From Chrysemys picta bellii (lineage: Eukaryota; Chordata; Testudines; Emydidae): 64,000 nt of DNA. A program made the position numbers and the translations under genes. Every line of letters starts with the position of its first letter. The stretch's first letter is position 1. Shown here piece by piece: positions 43,206 to 55,200 of the stretch. The DNA lies in the NCBI RefSeq assembly GCF_011386835.1, contig NC_088800.1, forward strand, positions 1,116,001 to 1,180,000, read 5' to 3'. The notes under the pieces were generated by a model, which made no database searches, was not told the DNA's origin, and was given only the letters and a program-made list of their open reading frames with translations.

Positions 43206-46200
43206 GTATGGCCCCGGGGGGGCAACCGGCTAGTGGGGGGCAAGGGAAGGGGCAAAACTGCAGCAGAATTTGGGGTGACCCGCAGCACCCGGGGGCGTGC
43301 CAGCTGCCCAGGGTTCCCTAGGCATGGGGCTGGCTGCAGCTGTGGGGGCAGAAGCAATGTAAATGCCTGAGGGGCAGGGTGTCCCCACGCCCCCCAAGTC
43401 CAGCTCCCCCCATACACTGCCACGGACCCATACCGTGTGCAGGAGGGGAGCTGCAAGATACTTTGGGGCTGGGGACCCCCAGGGCCGCCGAGAGTGGGTT
43501 CGGGCCCCGGTGAAATTTTTTTTTCGGGCCCCCCAGCAAGGGCAGACCGGCTAAACAGGGCCGATGGGGTGGGGGGGGAAGCCGGGCCCCGAGCCCCTTT
43601 CCGGACCACCGGGCCCCGGTAAGGTGACGAGAGGGGGGGAAGCCAAGCCCTGGGTCCCCTTCCAGACCGCCAGGCCCTGGTAATTTGTACTGGCATCCCC
43701 CCCCCCGTCAGCCCTGGGCACCCCCCTCCTATGGACTGAGTACGCCAGTCTGACAGCAGCTGCTGGTGCCGGCTAAAGCCAGGTGAAATTTGGAAATCCT
43801 ACAAGCTGCAGCTGGCAGCCTGGAGCCCCAGACCCCCCACCCACATCCCTAATGTCACTGGGGGGAGCTCTTTGGGGTACGGTCGCCTCTCCTGCTGTCT
43901 GTGCCCTTCCTCCCATTCCCCCTCCCTCCCGGGCCCAGCCTGCCTGGCTGGGTCCTTCCTCCCTCCCATTCCCCCTGCCCCAGGCTGGGTCCTTCCTCCC
44001 CCGCAATTCCCCCTCCCCCAGGCTGGGTCCTTCCCCGTCCCCCAGCCCAGCCTGCCTGGCCCTTCCTCCCTCCCATTCCCCCTGCCCCAGACTGGGCTCT
44101 TCCTCCCCCGCAATTCCCCCCTTCTCCCCCCCCCCCCAGCCCAGCCTGTCTGGCCCTTCCTCCCCCCCATTCCTCCTCCCCCGGGCTGGGTCCTTCCTCC
44201 CCCCCATTCTCCCTCCCTCCTGGGCCGGGTCCTTCCTCCCCGCATTCCCCCTCCTCCCCCCCCAGCCCAGCCTGCCTGGCTCTTCCTCCCCCCCATCCCC
44301 CCTCTCCCCGGCCGGGTCCTTCCTCCCGCCATTCCCCCTCCCCGGGGGCTCTCTCTCCCTGGGTGGCTAATGCCCAGCCAGCCGGGGCTAACAGTGCTGG
44401 CCAGGCCCAGTGCAGGGCAGGCAGGGTCTGCAGCTCCCCTCCCCAGCCCGCAGCGCTGTGTGGTTCCAGGCTGGGGCTCGCCTGTGCAGACAGACCCCGC
44501 CGGGGCTCAGGGCCAGCCCAGGTGTGAGCAGCCCCCTTGGGGCGCCAGCGGCAGGAGGTCTGGGGAGTCCTGGGCCCGCCTGCGGGACCCCCAAGCCGTG
44601 GCTGCCGGGGGTGGCAGGGCTGAGCGGGCTGCCTTTGCTTGCAGGGTCGTGGCCACCACGCAGATGCAGGCTCCCGACGCGCGGAAAGCCTTCCCCTGCT
44701 TCGACGAGCCCGCCATGAAGGCCAACTTCACGGTCACGCTGATTCACAGCCCCAGCCACACGGCGCTGTCCAACATGCCTGTGCAGAGTGAGTGAGCCGG
44801 GGCCGCGGCAGCTCTGGGAACAGGGTGCCCTGCGCCAGCAGCCTCCACCCTGCCTCCTGCCCCTCCCCACGGGCTGCGCCCACTGGGCTTCCTTGGCCCC
44901 CCACAGCTCCAGCAGGGCCTGGGCTGAGTCTGCACCCGGGCCCCCTGGGGATGTTCCCTGGCTGGCCGGGTCACTGGGCGAGATGGGGCCGAGCACTGAG
45001 CGCACACGGGGCCCCCGGGGGCAGGGGGAGCAGCCAGCAGAGAAGAGGAAGGGGCTGGGAAGTAGGGAGTGGGATGAACTCACACGTGGGCTCCCCTGAG
45101 CCTGATGCCCACACGCAGCCCCACAACGTGGCCAGGCAGCCCCCCCTGAGAGCCCCTCCGCTCATCACAGGTTTGGGGCAGCTCTGCTTGAGCTCGGCTG
45201 CCTGCACTTGCCGTGGCCGTGTGGGGGCAGAGGGACCGGAGCCCTCGTCCCCCCAGGGATGGGAGAAGGGGGTGCAGGGGGAGAAGCATGAGGGAAGCAA
45301 AGCAGGAAACCAAACTGGTGTTAGGGGGACTCCAGCTCTGCCCCACGCTGGTGGCTGGGACCAGTGCCGGAGAGATCTGGGGGGGGGGAGGGCAAGGAGA
45401 GGGCCACGCAAGGGGCCCACTCCCCAGCCATGCCAGGGGACTGCAGCCCTGCTTCGGGGGCTGGAAGGAGCCAGGCTGCCGGGGAGTGAGCTACATGCCT
45501 GCTATGGGGGAGGAAGGGGCTCCCAGGAGAGCACTGCGTCCTGCTCTGGGGTGGGGATGGAGGAGCATGAGCCTTGATGATGGAGCTGTGGCTCTTCTTT
45601 CAGGCTCCGTGCAGCAGACCATCGATGGCACCACCTGGAACATCACTAAATTCGAGACCACCCCCAAGATGTCCACATACCTGCTGGCCTTCATCGTCAG
45701 CCAGTTTGAGGCAGTGCAGGCCATGCAGGACGAAGTGCTGGTAGGGAGCAGGACAGGGTGGGGGCGGTTTGGCTCGGCTGTGGGGTAGGGGAGCCTTGAC
45801 TGAGCCTCGAGTCTCCTCTTGCAGATCCGGATCTGGGGCCGGCCAAAGGCCATCGCAGACGGGCAAGGGGACTATGCACTCAACGTGACCGGGCCCATCC
45901 TCAAGTTCTTTGAAAACCATTACAACACGTCATACCCACTGCCCAAGTCTGGTGAGTGCCAGGGCAAAAAGCCGTGTTCTGCTGGGCTGTCCTGTGGTGG
46001 GAGCGGGGGGTTCTGTGCTCTCCCGTGGGGATGGGGGGTTCCCAGCTCTCCCGTGGGGATGGGGGGTTCCCAGCTCTCCTGTGGGGATGGGGGGTTCCCT
46101 GCTCTCCCGTGGGAATGGGGGGTTCCCAGCTCTCTCGTGGGAATGGGGGGTTCTGTGCTCTCCTGTGGGAATGGGGGTTCCCAGCTCTCCCGTGGGAATG

Positions 46201-49200
46201 GGGGGGTTCCCTGCTCTCCTGTGGGAATGGGGGGTTCCCAGCTCTCTCGTGGGGATGAGGGGTTCTGTGCTCTCCCGTGGGAATGGGAAGGTGTCAAGCT
46301 GCCGGCAGGGACTCAAGAGCGTGGGGACCAACCTCAGGGCAGGCTGGTAGGAATCAGGGCACAAACCCCAGACAGGCGGGGAGTTCTGTACCTAGATTGC
46401 ACCAGCCAGTTATCGAGTGTAAACCCCTCCGGCACTGTGACAGCCGGAACATGGAGCTACGGACAGTCCCCGTGGGTGCTCCGATCCGCCTCACCACCCA
46501 GGTGAGCCTGCCTGTGTGGTAGATGGGCCCTTACACCAAGGATCCCAGCAATGTTCAGGCTACTCCCAGTCCCAAAGGACCAGTCACTTACCCCAGGGCA
46601 GTTGCACCTCAGATCTCCCACCACAGACAGCACTTGTAGCCAATTCGATAATAAACTCCATACCGACATATTAATAGGAAAAAGAAACCAGAGAGTTATT
46701 TTCAAGGTTAAAGCAAGTAAACATAGATACACCAATGAATTACAATCTTAAGTTTCAAAAGGTAATAGAAGCTTCTATAATCAGTAAGCTCGAGATGTGC
46801 TTTAGGGCTAACCCTGGCTAAGCAGCTGGGGATCCCTTGCTTATGCCTAGAAACCTTGCTCCCCAGAGCCCAAGCAGCCCAGAGATCCAGTTCCTCCTTG
46901 TTCAGGGTTTTTATTCCCCTTCTCTCTCGTGCTCTGAGCTGTGAACTCAGCTGACGGGAGGAATCCACTTGCATGACTCGTTTTCATGGGGGGATAAGAG
47001 GGACAGTAACCAACAGTCTTTTGTCCTCTTTAATGTTTCACTCTCCTCCGTCTGCTGTCAATGGCCCGTCCCTGCTGGGGAGGATGTGACCCCTGCTGGG
47101 GGGGGGGGGGGTCAGTCCTTTGCTCTAGTTAATGTCTCTCTCCTGACTGGTCATTTGCAGTCACAGGAGCTCAGGATGCAAACGCTCAGATAGCCCCGTG
47201 CAGTATTGTAAGTGCAGTCGGTGCTGCAGCCGCTCACAAGCATTCCAGAACCATTCCAGAACGTCTACATGCTAGACACATCTCATCGTTCTAACGCCTG
47301 TTTTACAACCCCCCCAGCTTGTACCTGTCAGCGTGCACCTGAGACACGGGCACCGTGGCATGAGCTGGCACCTGGGCTGCCAGCATCACTCTCCCAATGC
47401 CCAGATGGGGTCAGAAGGGGTGTCTCTGGCACTCCCGAATAAGCCTCAGGGTCCCCCTTTTCCTACAAGGCATCAGGATTATTTCCAGCTCTTACTCCTG
47501 AAGAGCTAGACTCCAGCGTACTCGTCTGGAATTGGTCCCTTTGGCCCGCTGCAGACCCAGATTAGCAGGGTGCGGCCTGTTAAAACCAGGCTTAAATCTT
47601 CTCTTAAACAGATAAGGCTTAAGTTGTTGAATAGCCCAAACAATGGCCCAGGATTTCCTCTCACTGCCGGCACAGTCCTGTTCAATGGGGTCAGTTATTT
47701 ACCCAGGAAGATGATGGGGGCCCCTTGTCCCCCGCCCCAGCCTGCATTAGCATGTGCCTAGCTGTCACGGAGTCCCCGGGCGATGCTCTGGAACTGCTCC
47801 CCACAAAACCAGTCAGGACTTTGGGGAGCCTCCTCTCCCTTGGAGCAGACTGTCTTTGGGGCAAGAAGTTCACACAGCTTCACCTCCTGGGTGTCTCCTG
47901 GGAGCCCTCAGCATATGCCCCTCCGTGCGCTTCCCACAGCGAGTCCGCCCAGGCGGGATCCTGGGGAAGCCAAAGGCTCCTGCACCCCCACTTCGCAGTC
48001 AGACGTGACTCTCAGCCAGCCAGTAAAACAGAGGTTTATTAGATGACAGGAACACGGTCTAAAACAGAGCTTGTAGGTCCAGCGAACGGGACCCCTCGGC
48101 CGGGTCCATTATGGGGTTCAGAGAGCCAGACACCCACGTCCGCCCTCACTCCTAGTCCCCAGGTAGCTCCAACTCTCAAACCCCTTCCAGCCCCTCCTTC
48201 TCTTGGCTTTGTCTCTTTTCTGGGCCAGGAGGTCACCTGATCTCTTTGTTCACCTTTAGCTATTTCCTTGCATGGGGGAAGGGCCCTGGCCATTTGTTGC
48301 CAGGAGACAGAGTGTCAGTGATTTATGCACACTGGCCTTTATCCCACCCCCTAGAGACTTAAGAAATGCATAGGGGAAACTGAGGCACCCACACAGTATT
48401 CAGAGGAAACATTAAGAACAGTCCCACTTCGTCACACTAGCTCAGTGTTCGACGTCAGGGCACAGCTGAAATCAAGGCTGGCAAAACTGGCTCTTTAGAC
48501 AAAGCCTCTTTGATGTCCTTTAAGCCTTTCTCCCAGGCCTGTCCCTAGCAGCCAGGCTGGCTGCCCCTTTTTGGTAAGGTCTGTTGTGGGGGCCACAAAT
48601 CCCCTTTGCAAACCTCCGGTGATAGCTGGCCAGACTGAGCAAAGATTGGCCCTGCTGCTTGGTTTGTAGGTCTGGCCATAAGAGCCTCGAATCAAATCTA
48701 GGGGTCCCTTCATTTGTCTCCCATAAAGAAGATCAAAGAGGGCAAGCCCTGTAGATTCCTGGGGTGCATTCCTGTATGTGAATAACAAATAAGGGAGCAA
48801 CACATCCCAGTCATTCTCCTGCTGGGTAACACACATCCTCAGCCTAGACATCAATGTCCCACTGAATCTTTCTACCAGCCCATCTGTCTCTGGATGATGG
48901 GGGGGAGGAGGGGCAGCCTTTACGTGTCTCCCTCCACACAGCTCCCATCACTTTCTGAAAACTACAGACATGAAATTTGCACCATGGTCTGACAAGATTT
49001 CCCCGGGAAAACCTACTCTGCTAAAATGGGGATTAGGGCAGTAGCCACGGTTTCAGCTTCTGCGATAGACGAAGCTGTGGCTTCTGGGTGCCTGGTGGCA
49101 GAATCCACCACAACCAGTAGATGTGTCTTCCCATTCCTGGAAGGGCTGGGTAGGGGTCCCACAATGTCTGCAGACACTCTGGCAACACCTCCTTAATGAC

Positions 49201-52200
49201 GGGCAATGGCTGCAAAGATGCTGCGCAGGGTCCCTTTAACCTCTGACGCGTCTGACGTAAGACACGACTCTTACAGGGATTTTTTACTGTCTCACACATG
49301 TGAGGCCAATAGCAATTCTGTCCGGGCCTCTCACAGGCTCTCTTCACTCCTGAGTGTTCGGCAAAGGGACAGTCGTGACCCACCTGAAGCACCTCTGCCC
49401 TGTGCTTATAGGCACAGATACCTGTTTGCAAACCTCCCCAGGACTCCTCTTTTCCCTTGTGGGAGCCTCCCTGGACAGTAACCACCTCCTAGGAAAGAGT
49501 GACCCTTTCCTTCCCTGGCTGGGGCGTGACTGTGAGCCGCATTCCTCTCCTTGGCCAGGGAAGGCACAGCCTGTTGAGCCCCCATAACGGCCTTTGGGGT
49601 CTCCCTGAAGTTAAGAGCAAAGCAATGGTGTCTCCAAACCCCGCTGTGCTGCCCCTGATCTCTAAGCTGGGCTTTGCTGCTCTAGCCTCCAGTCCTGGGC
49701 CGCTCGCAAACAGCCTCCAGCACGCAAGTCACTCCCCACATGGACTGTGAGCCTGCTGCAGCCAGCCACCCCTTGGCTCTTACCAGCCGGGTTTGTATCG
49801 CAGGGTGACCCTGGATTTCCCCCCAGGGACTGCCCAGCCCTCTCCTGGAAGTACAAGCTATACGAAGTCTGTGGTTTTATTAATAGAAAGGACAATGCAC
49901 AAATCCTCAGGCTGCCAAACCCCAGATTTATTCTGGAGCTTCCAGGAATTAAAGACGAATCTTTAATTCAAGATTAGGACGTGATGAAATTTCCAGGAAT
50001 CCGTCCAACCCAAATTGGCAAACCTACAAATCCTGTTATCCCAAATGCAGTTTGCCAAACACTTCAGTTCAAACACACTGGATTAGTTCAAACAATAAAA
50101 CCAGTTTATTAGCTACAGAGAGGGCGATTTTAAGTGAATACAAGTAATGAACCATACAAGTCAGAACTAGTTACAAGAAAACTGAAGATAAAGCACAGCT
50201 AAGGACTAACTCAGCAAACTAGGGGAAATTCAACGCCAAGGTTTTCTCACCACATGCTCTCAACAGTCTTGCTGGCCAAACTTCTTAGGCAAGGAGCTCT
50301 TCCTCAGCGAAATGGCGGCTTCCTTTGTCCCTTCCGGTGCAGTGACTCATTGGGCGGGGGGGGGGGGGGGGGGGAGGGGTACACTGTGTTGTCTGCCCCT
50401 GCTTTTTATAGTTCTTTCCCCCCTCTGAGAAGCATTTCCAGCTGGGAACGAACAGCAGGCAGGCTGTGTGGATGGGAAACCCAGGCTGTATCTTTGCTAA
50501 GATGTAGGTTTTTCGCCCCTGCCCCCTTTCCTGCCAAGGACTGGCCAGGTAGCAGGTAAGGGCCCATTGGCCTTGTTTACGGCTGGCTGAGGCATCACCT
50601 GGCCCTTTGTCTCTGAGGAACTGGTCTGGCTCCTCCCCAGCCTTGGAACATGTGTTAGGCCATGTCTACACTGCACTTTCATCATTAAACTTTTGTCGCT
50701 TAAAAACACCCCCATGAACGACAAAAGTTTTACCGAGGAAAAGCGCCGGTGCGGACAGCGCTGGGTGGGTGGAAGCCGCGCTCCCATCAACGGGGCTACC
50801 GGCCCTCGCTGGGGGTGGGCGTATTTTGTCCCGGCGGAGTGGCTGCAGAGGCACAGCCGCTCTGGGTAAGGTGTGCTGTGGTAACAGCAGACAGTGGCAT
50901 CTTCCCGTATTTGACCAGGAAATGGGGAGTTTTCAAGCGATACCTCCCCAGGCAGCCTTTGTACAAAGCTGGTTACAAGCGTGGGTGGGGCACCTTCTGC
51001 CACACCCTGTACTCCCGGCTGACAAAGGGCTGAGGGCGTCCGCCCCCCGGCAGCCCTCCCTGCTGTCCACAGACAAGCCAGGCGAGGCAGAGCCGTGCTC
51101 TTCCTGGCGTGAGTTACGCTATTAGTCTGCCTGGGAGTGTCTAGAGGCTCCTGATCTCGTCAAGGCTCAGTGGGGAGCAGATCCGAATGCCCACAACACG
51201 ATCTCCCTTACAGCCCTCGCACTGCAGGTGGAGCTCGGCCAGAGTGCAGTGCCGGGGGACGCAGCCAAAGCTGGTTCACGTACGTTTTCACCAGGAGGCC
51301 TGTCTTCCTCCCATGCTCAGCTTTCCTTGACCAAAGTGACCTGGGACACGGGGTCCCTCCAGCCTGGGCAGCGTAGGCCATTCACCCTGGCATTTTAATC
51401 AATGCTGCACCACCCTCCCCAGGCTCAGTCCTAATACAGTTCACCGGGATTCCCTGTGGCTCACCGCTGGGGCATTGGGAGTGGTGTTCACTGCCGCAGG
51501 TGGGGCGTGGATCAGGGGGTGACCTTGTTTTGGGCTGGTTGGTTTTAGATGGCCGGGAGGCCCACAGGGATGTCAGCCTGCCTGCCTGCCTTCCCCTTTG
51601 CTCCGCGCTCTAAACCCTGGGCTGCCTTGGGGTTTTATCAAAGTTGGGGTTAGGTTTATTTCCAGTCCCCTCTTAAGCTGGGTGATGGGGATTTCCCTTC
51701 CCCTGGGATTTCCCGCCCCCCGGGCCCTTGATTCAACATATTCATCCACTATTTCTGCAGCCTCTAAAACCGTGGCTGGTTTTGGTCCCAGATGATCACC
51801 TTTGCAGATGACCCAAAACTGGGAGGAGTGGTTGATAGGCTGGAGGGTAGGGATAGGATACAGAGGGACCTAGACAAATTAGAGGATTGGGCCAAAAGAA
51901 ATCTGATGAGGTTCAACAAGGACAAGTGCAGAGTCCTGCCCTTAGGACGGAAGAATCCCATGCGCTGCTACAGACTAGGGACCGAATGGGTAGGCAGCAG
52001 TTCTGCAGAAAAGGACCTAGGGGTCACAGTGACGAGAAGCTGGATATGAGTCGACAGTGTGCTCTTGTTGCCAAGAAGGCTAACAGCATTTTGGGCTGTA
52101 TAAGTAGGAGCACTGCCAGCAGATCGAGGGACGTGATCATTCCCCTCTATTCGACATTGGTGAGGGCTCATCTGGAGTACTGTGTCCAGTTTTGGGCCCC

Positions 52201-55200
52201 CCACTACAAGAAGGATGTGGAAAAATTGAAAAGAGTCCAGCGGAGGGCAATAAAAATGATTAGGGGGCTGGAGCACATGACTTATGAGGAGAGGCTGAGG
52301 GAACTGAGATTGTTTAGTCTGCAGAAGAGAAGAATGAGGGGGGATTTGATAGCTGCTTTCAACTACCTGAAGGGGGTTCCAAAGAGGATGGATCTAGACT
52401 GTTCTCAGTGGTGGCAGATGACAGAACAAGGAGCAATGGTCTCAAGTTGCAGTGGGGGAGGTCCAGGTTGGATATTAGGAAAAACTATTTCACTAGGAGG
52501 GTGGTGAAGCACTGGAATGGGTTATCTAGGGAGGTGGTGGAATCTCCTTCCTTAGAGGTTTTTAAGGTCAGGCTTGACAAAGCCCTGGCTGGGATGATTT
52601 AGTTGGGGTTGGTCCTGCTTTGAGCAGGGGGTTGGACTAGATACCTCCTGAGGTCCCTTCCAACCCTGATATTCTATGATTCTTTACCTCATCTGTAACT
52701 ACACTAAACAATTGCTCCGGAGCCATCCGATCAAAGATTTTCCATAATCACCTTCAGCCCCTCCCTCATTGTCCATTTTCTCATAAAATGACACATGTTA
52801 TCTGCATATTCCACACGAGTGACATTGTCAAACACTCTGAGGTTTCTCCACTTCAATCGATGGGGCTCAGGGGAAATCTTACACCTTTTCAATACGTTTG
52901 CTTTACATTCCTGGTACACGTACCTCACCCTCCTCCATCTCATGAAAGACTTGTCTGGCTTCCCCTGTTCCTCTGGTTCAGAGGAGAGGCGGCTGCTTCT
53001 CTGCTGGGATATTGCGCATCCCACATCGTCTCCCAAGGCCGACAGGAATCCTTTTATGCATCTGTCTGGGTCTCAATGGGGCAGGCTTGCTCCCCCTCCC
53101 TCGTGTCATGGCGAGGGCACTCCCTGGACGAGGACGAACGTCTATCAGCCTCCTGTGCGCCGTCTGCTCAGCTCCTTCATTTGCGATAACTGCTGCTGTT
53201 TGTTCCCTGTGTCTTTGGTGGCTTTCTCCTCCGCTGCCTGGGCTGCTTGGTCTCTGATCCGCAGTTCCGCCGGCAGTCTCTGGGGGTCGCTGTCTCCCTG
53301 GGCTCCCAGGTGCTGCAATCGGGCCAGTTCCAAGCTGAGGTTCCTCTGTGGCAGGTGGGTCTTCTCCTCCCCTGGGCACCAGATCAGGAGCAAAGCTCTC
53401 AGCTCTGGAACTGGGGCTTTCGATGGATCGGACATGCCCCTCTGCAGACTTGGCTGGCCAGGGGCTTTTCTCACAAGCCAGCAGAGCCTGTGGCTCACTC
53501 ATGGGGTCAGTTCTTTAACCTTTACAAGGCTCACTGTTGAGTTTAAATTTTAACAGCACTGGGGTTCTAATCTACGAGCTTAATCGACCTCTGGTATGTG
53601 AATCCTGTCAAGCTGTCTGCAGGGACTCAAGAACGTGGGGACCAATCTCAGGGCAGGCTGGTAGGAATCAGGGCACAAACCCCAGATGGGCGGGGAGTTC
53701 TGTACCTAGATTGCACCAGCCAGTTATCGAGTGTAAACTCCTCCGGCACTGTGACAGCCGGAACATGGAGCCACGGACAGTCCCCGTGGGTGCTCCGATC
53801 CGCCTCACCACCCAGGTGAGCCTGCCTGTGTGGTAGATGGGCCCTTACACCAAGGATCCCAGCAATGTTCAGGCTACTCCCAGTCCCAAAGGACCAGTCA
53901 CTTACCCCAGGGCAGTTGCACCTCAGATCTCCCACCACAGACGGCACTTGTAGCCAATTCAATAATAAACTCCATACCGACATATTAATAGGAAAAAGAA
54001 ACCAGAGAGTTATTTTCAAGGTTAAAGCAAGTAAACATAGATACACCAATGAGTTACACTCTTAAATTCAAAAGGTAATAGAAGCTTCTATAATCAGCAA
54101 GCTGTATTTGTGCTTTAGGGCTAACCCTGGCTAAGTAGCTGGGGCTAGAACCCTTGCCCCCAGAGTCCAAGCAGCACAGAGATCCAGTTCTTTCTTGTGA
54201 TGGTTTTTAACCCCTCCTGCCACGTGCCCTGGACTGGGCAGTCCGCTAATGGGAGGAATCCACTTGCATGCCTCGTCTTCACAGGGGGCGGGGGGCGGGC
54301 TGAACAACACAGGGCTGTTGTCCTCTTTATCGTCCCACAACAGTCCCGGTGTCAACTGCCCATCCCTGCTGGGCAGGATGCGACCCTGCTGTTGGGGGTC
54401 AGCCCTTCCCACTGGTTAGTCTCTCCTGTCTGGTGATCTACACAGTCACAGGGGCTCACAATGCACCCGCTCAGCTATTCCCTGACAACATGGGAGCCAG
54501 CTGCTTGGAGTGAGCTGCAGCCACTCACTGTCCTTATCACTCTCCTACCTGTTGTAACCGTACTAACGCCCGGCTGAGCCAGACCGATCCCAGCTATGTT
54601 ATTTGTCCATGTTCAGTGAGGCATGGAGACCTTGGCATGAACTGGCCCCGGTGGGCCAGCACCACAGGGGGGCCTGTGGTCTCCCATGGGGGTGGGGGGT
54701 TCTGGGCTGTCCCATGGAGGTGGGGGCTTTCATGCTCTCCGGGGGGGTGCAACCCTGCTAACGAGGCCTGTACCTCTCCCAGACCAGGTTGCCCTTCCAG
54801 ACTTCAACGCAGGTGCCATGGAGAACTGGGGGCTGGTGACGTACCGGGAGAACTCGCTGCTCTACGACCCTCTCTTCTCCTCCATCGGCAACAAAGAGAG
54901 AGTGGTGACGGTGATCGCTCATGAGCTTGCCCACCAGGTACCCAGTGTATCCCCCCCTCTGCCTCCCTGCCTGCCCTCAGCTGGGTGTAGAGAGACTGAA
55001 GGGCTGACACTAGTCCGGGGTTCCCTGGGATTGGGGCTCCCTGGCTGTGTGTGTTGGCGGGGGATGACTCTGTCCTGGGGCTCCCTGGGCTTGGGGTTTC
55101 CCTGGCTGTGTGTTGGGGCGGGGGGCTCTGTCCTGGAGCTCCCTGGGCATGGGGGCTCCCTGGCTTTGTGTGTTGGGGGGCTGTAGCTTGGGATTCCCTA

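Noticed and set aside
43773..44795. Long Pro/Leu/Ser and Gly-rich frames in ANPEP intron 1
   Set aside because: They cover a pyrimidine-rich minisatellite; the only real coding part is exon 2 at the right end.
46360..46520. Possible extra ANPEP exon: frame with acceptable splice-like gt at 46501
   Set aside because: The same sequence is repeated at 53680-53830 and, inverted, at 22080-22230; it is a retroelement repeat, and exons 4 and 5 already join in frame.
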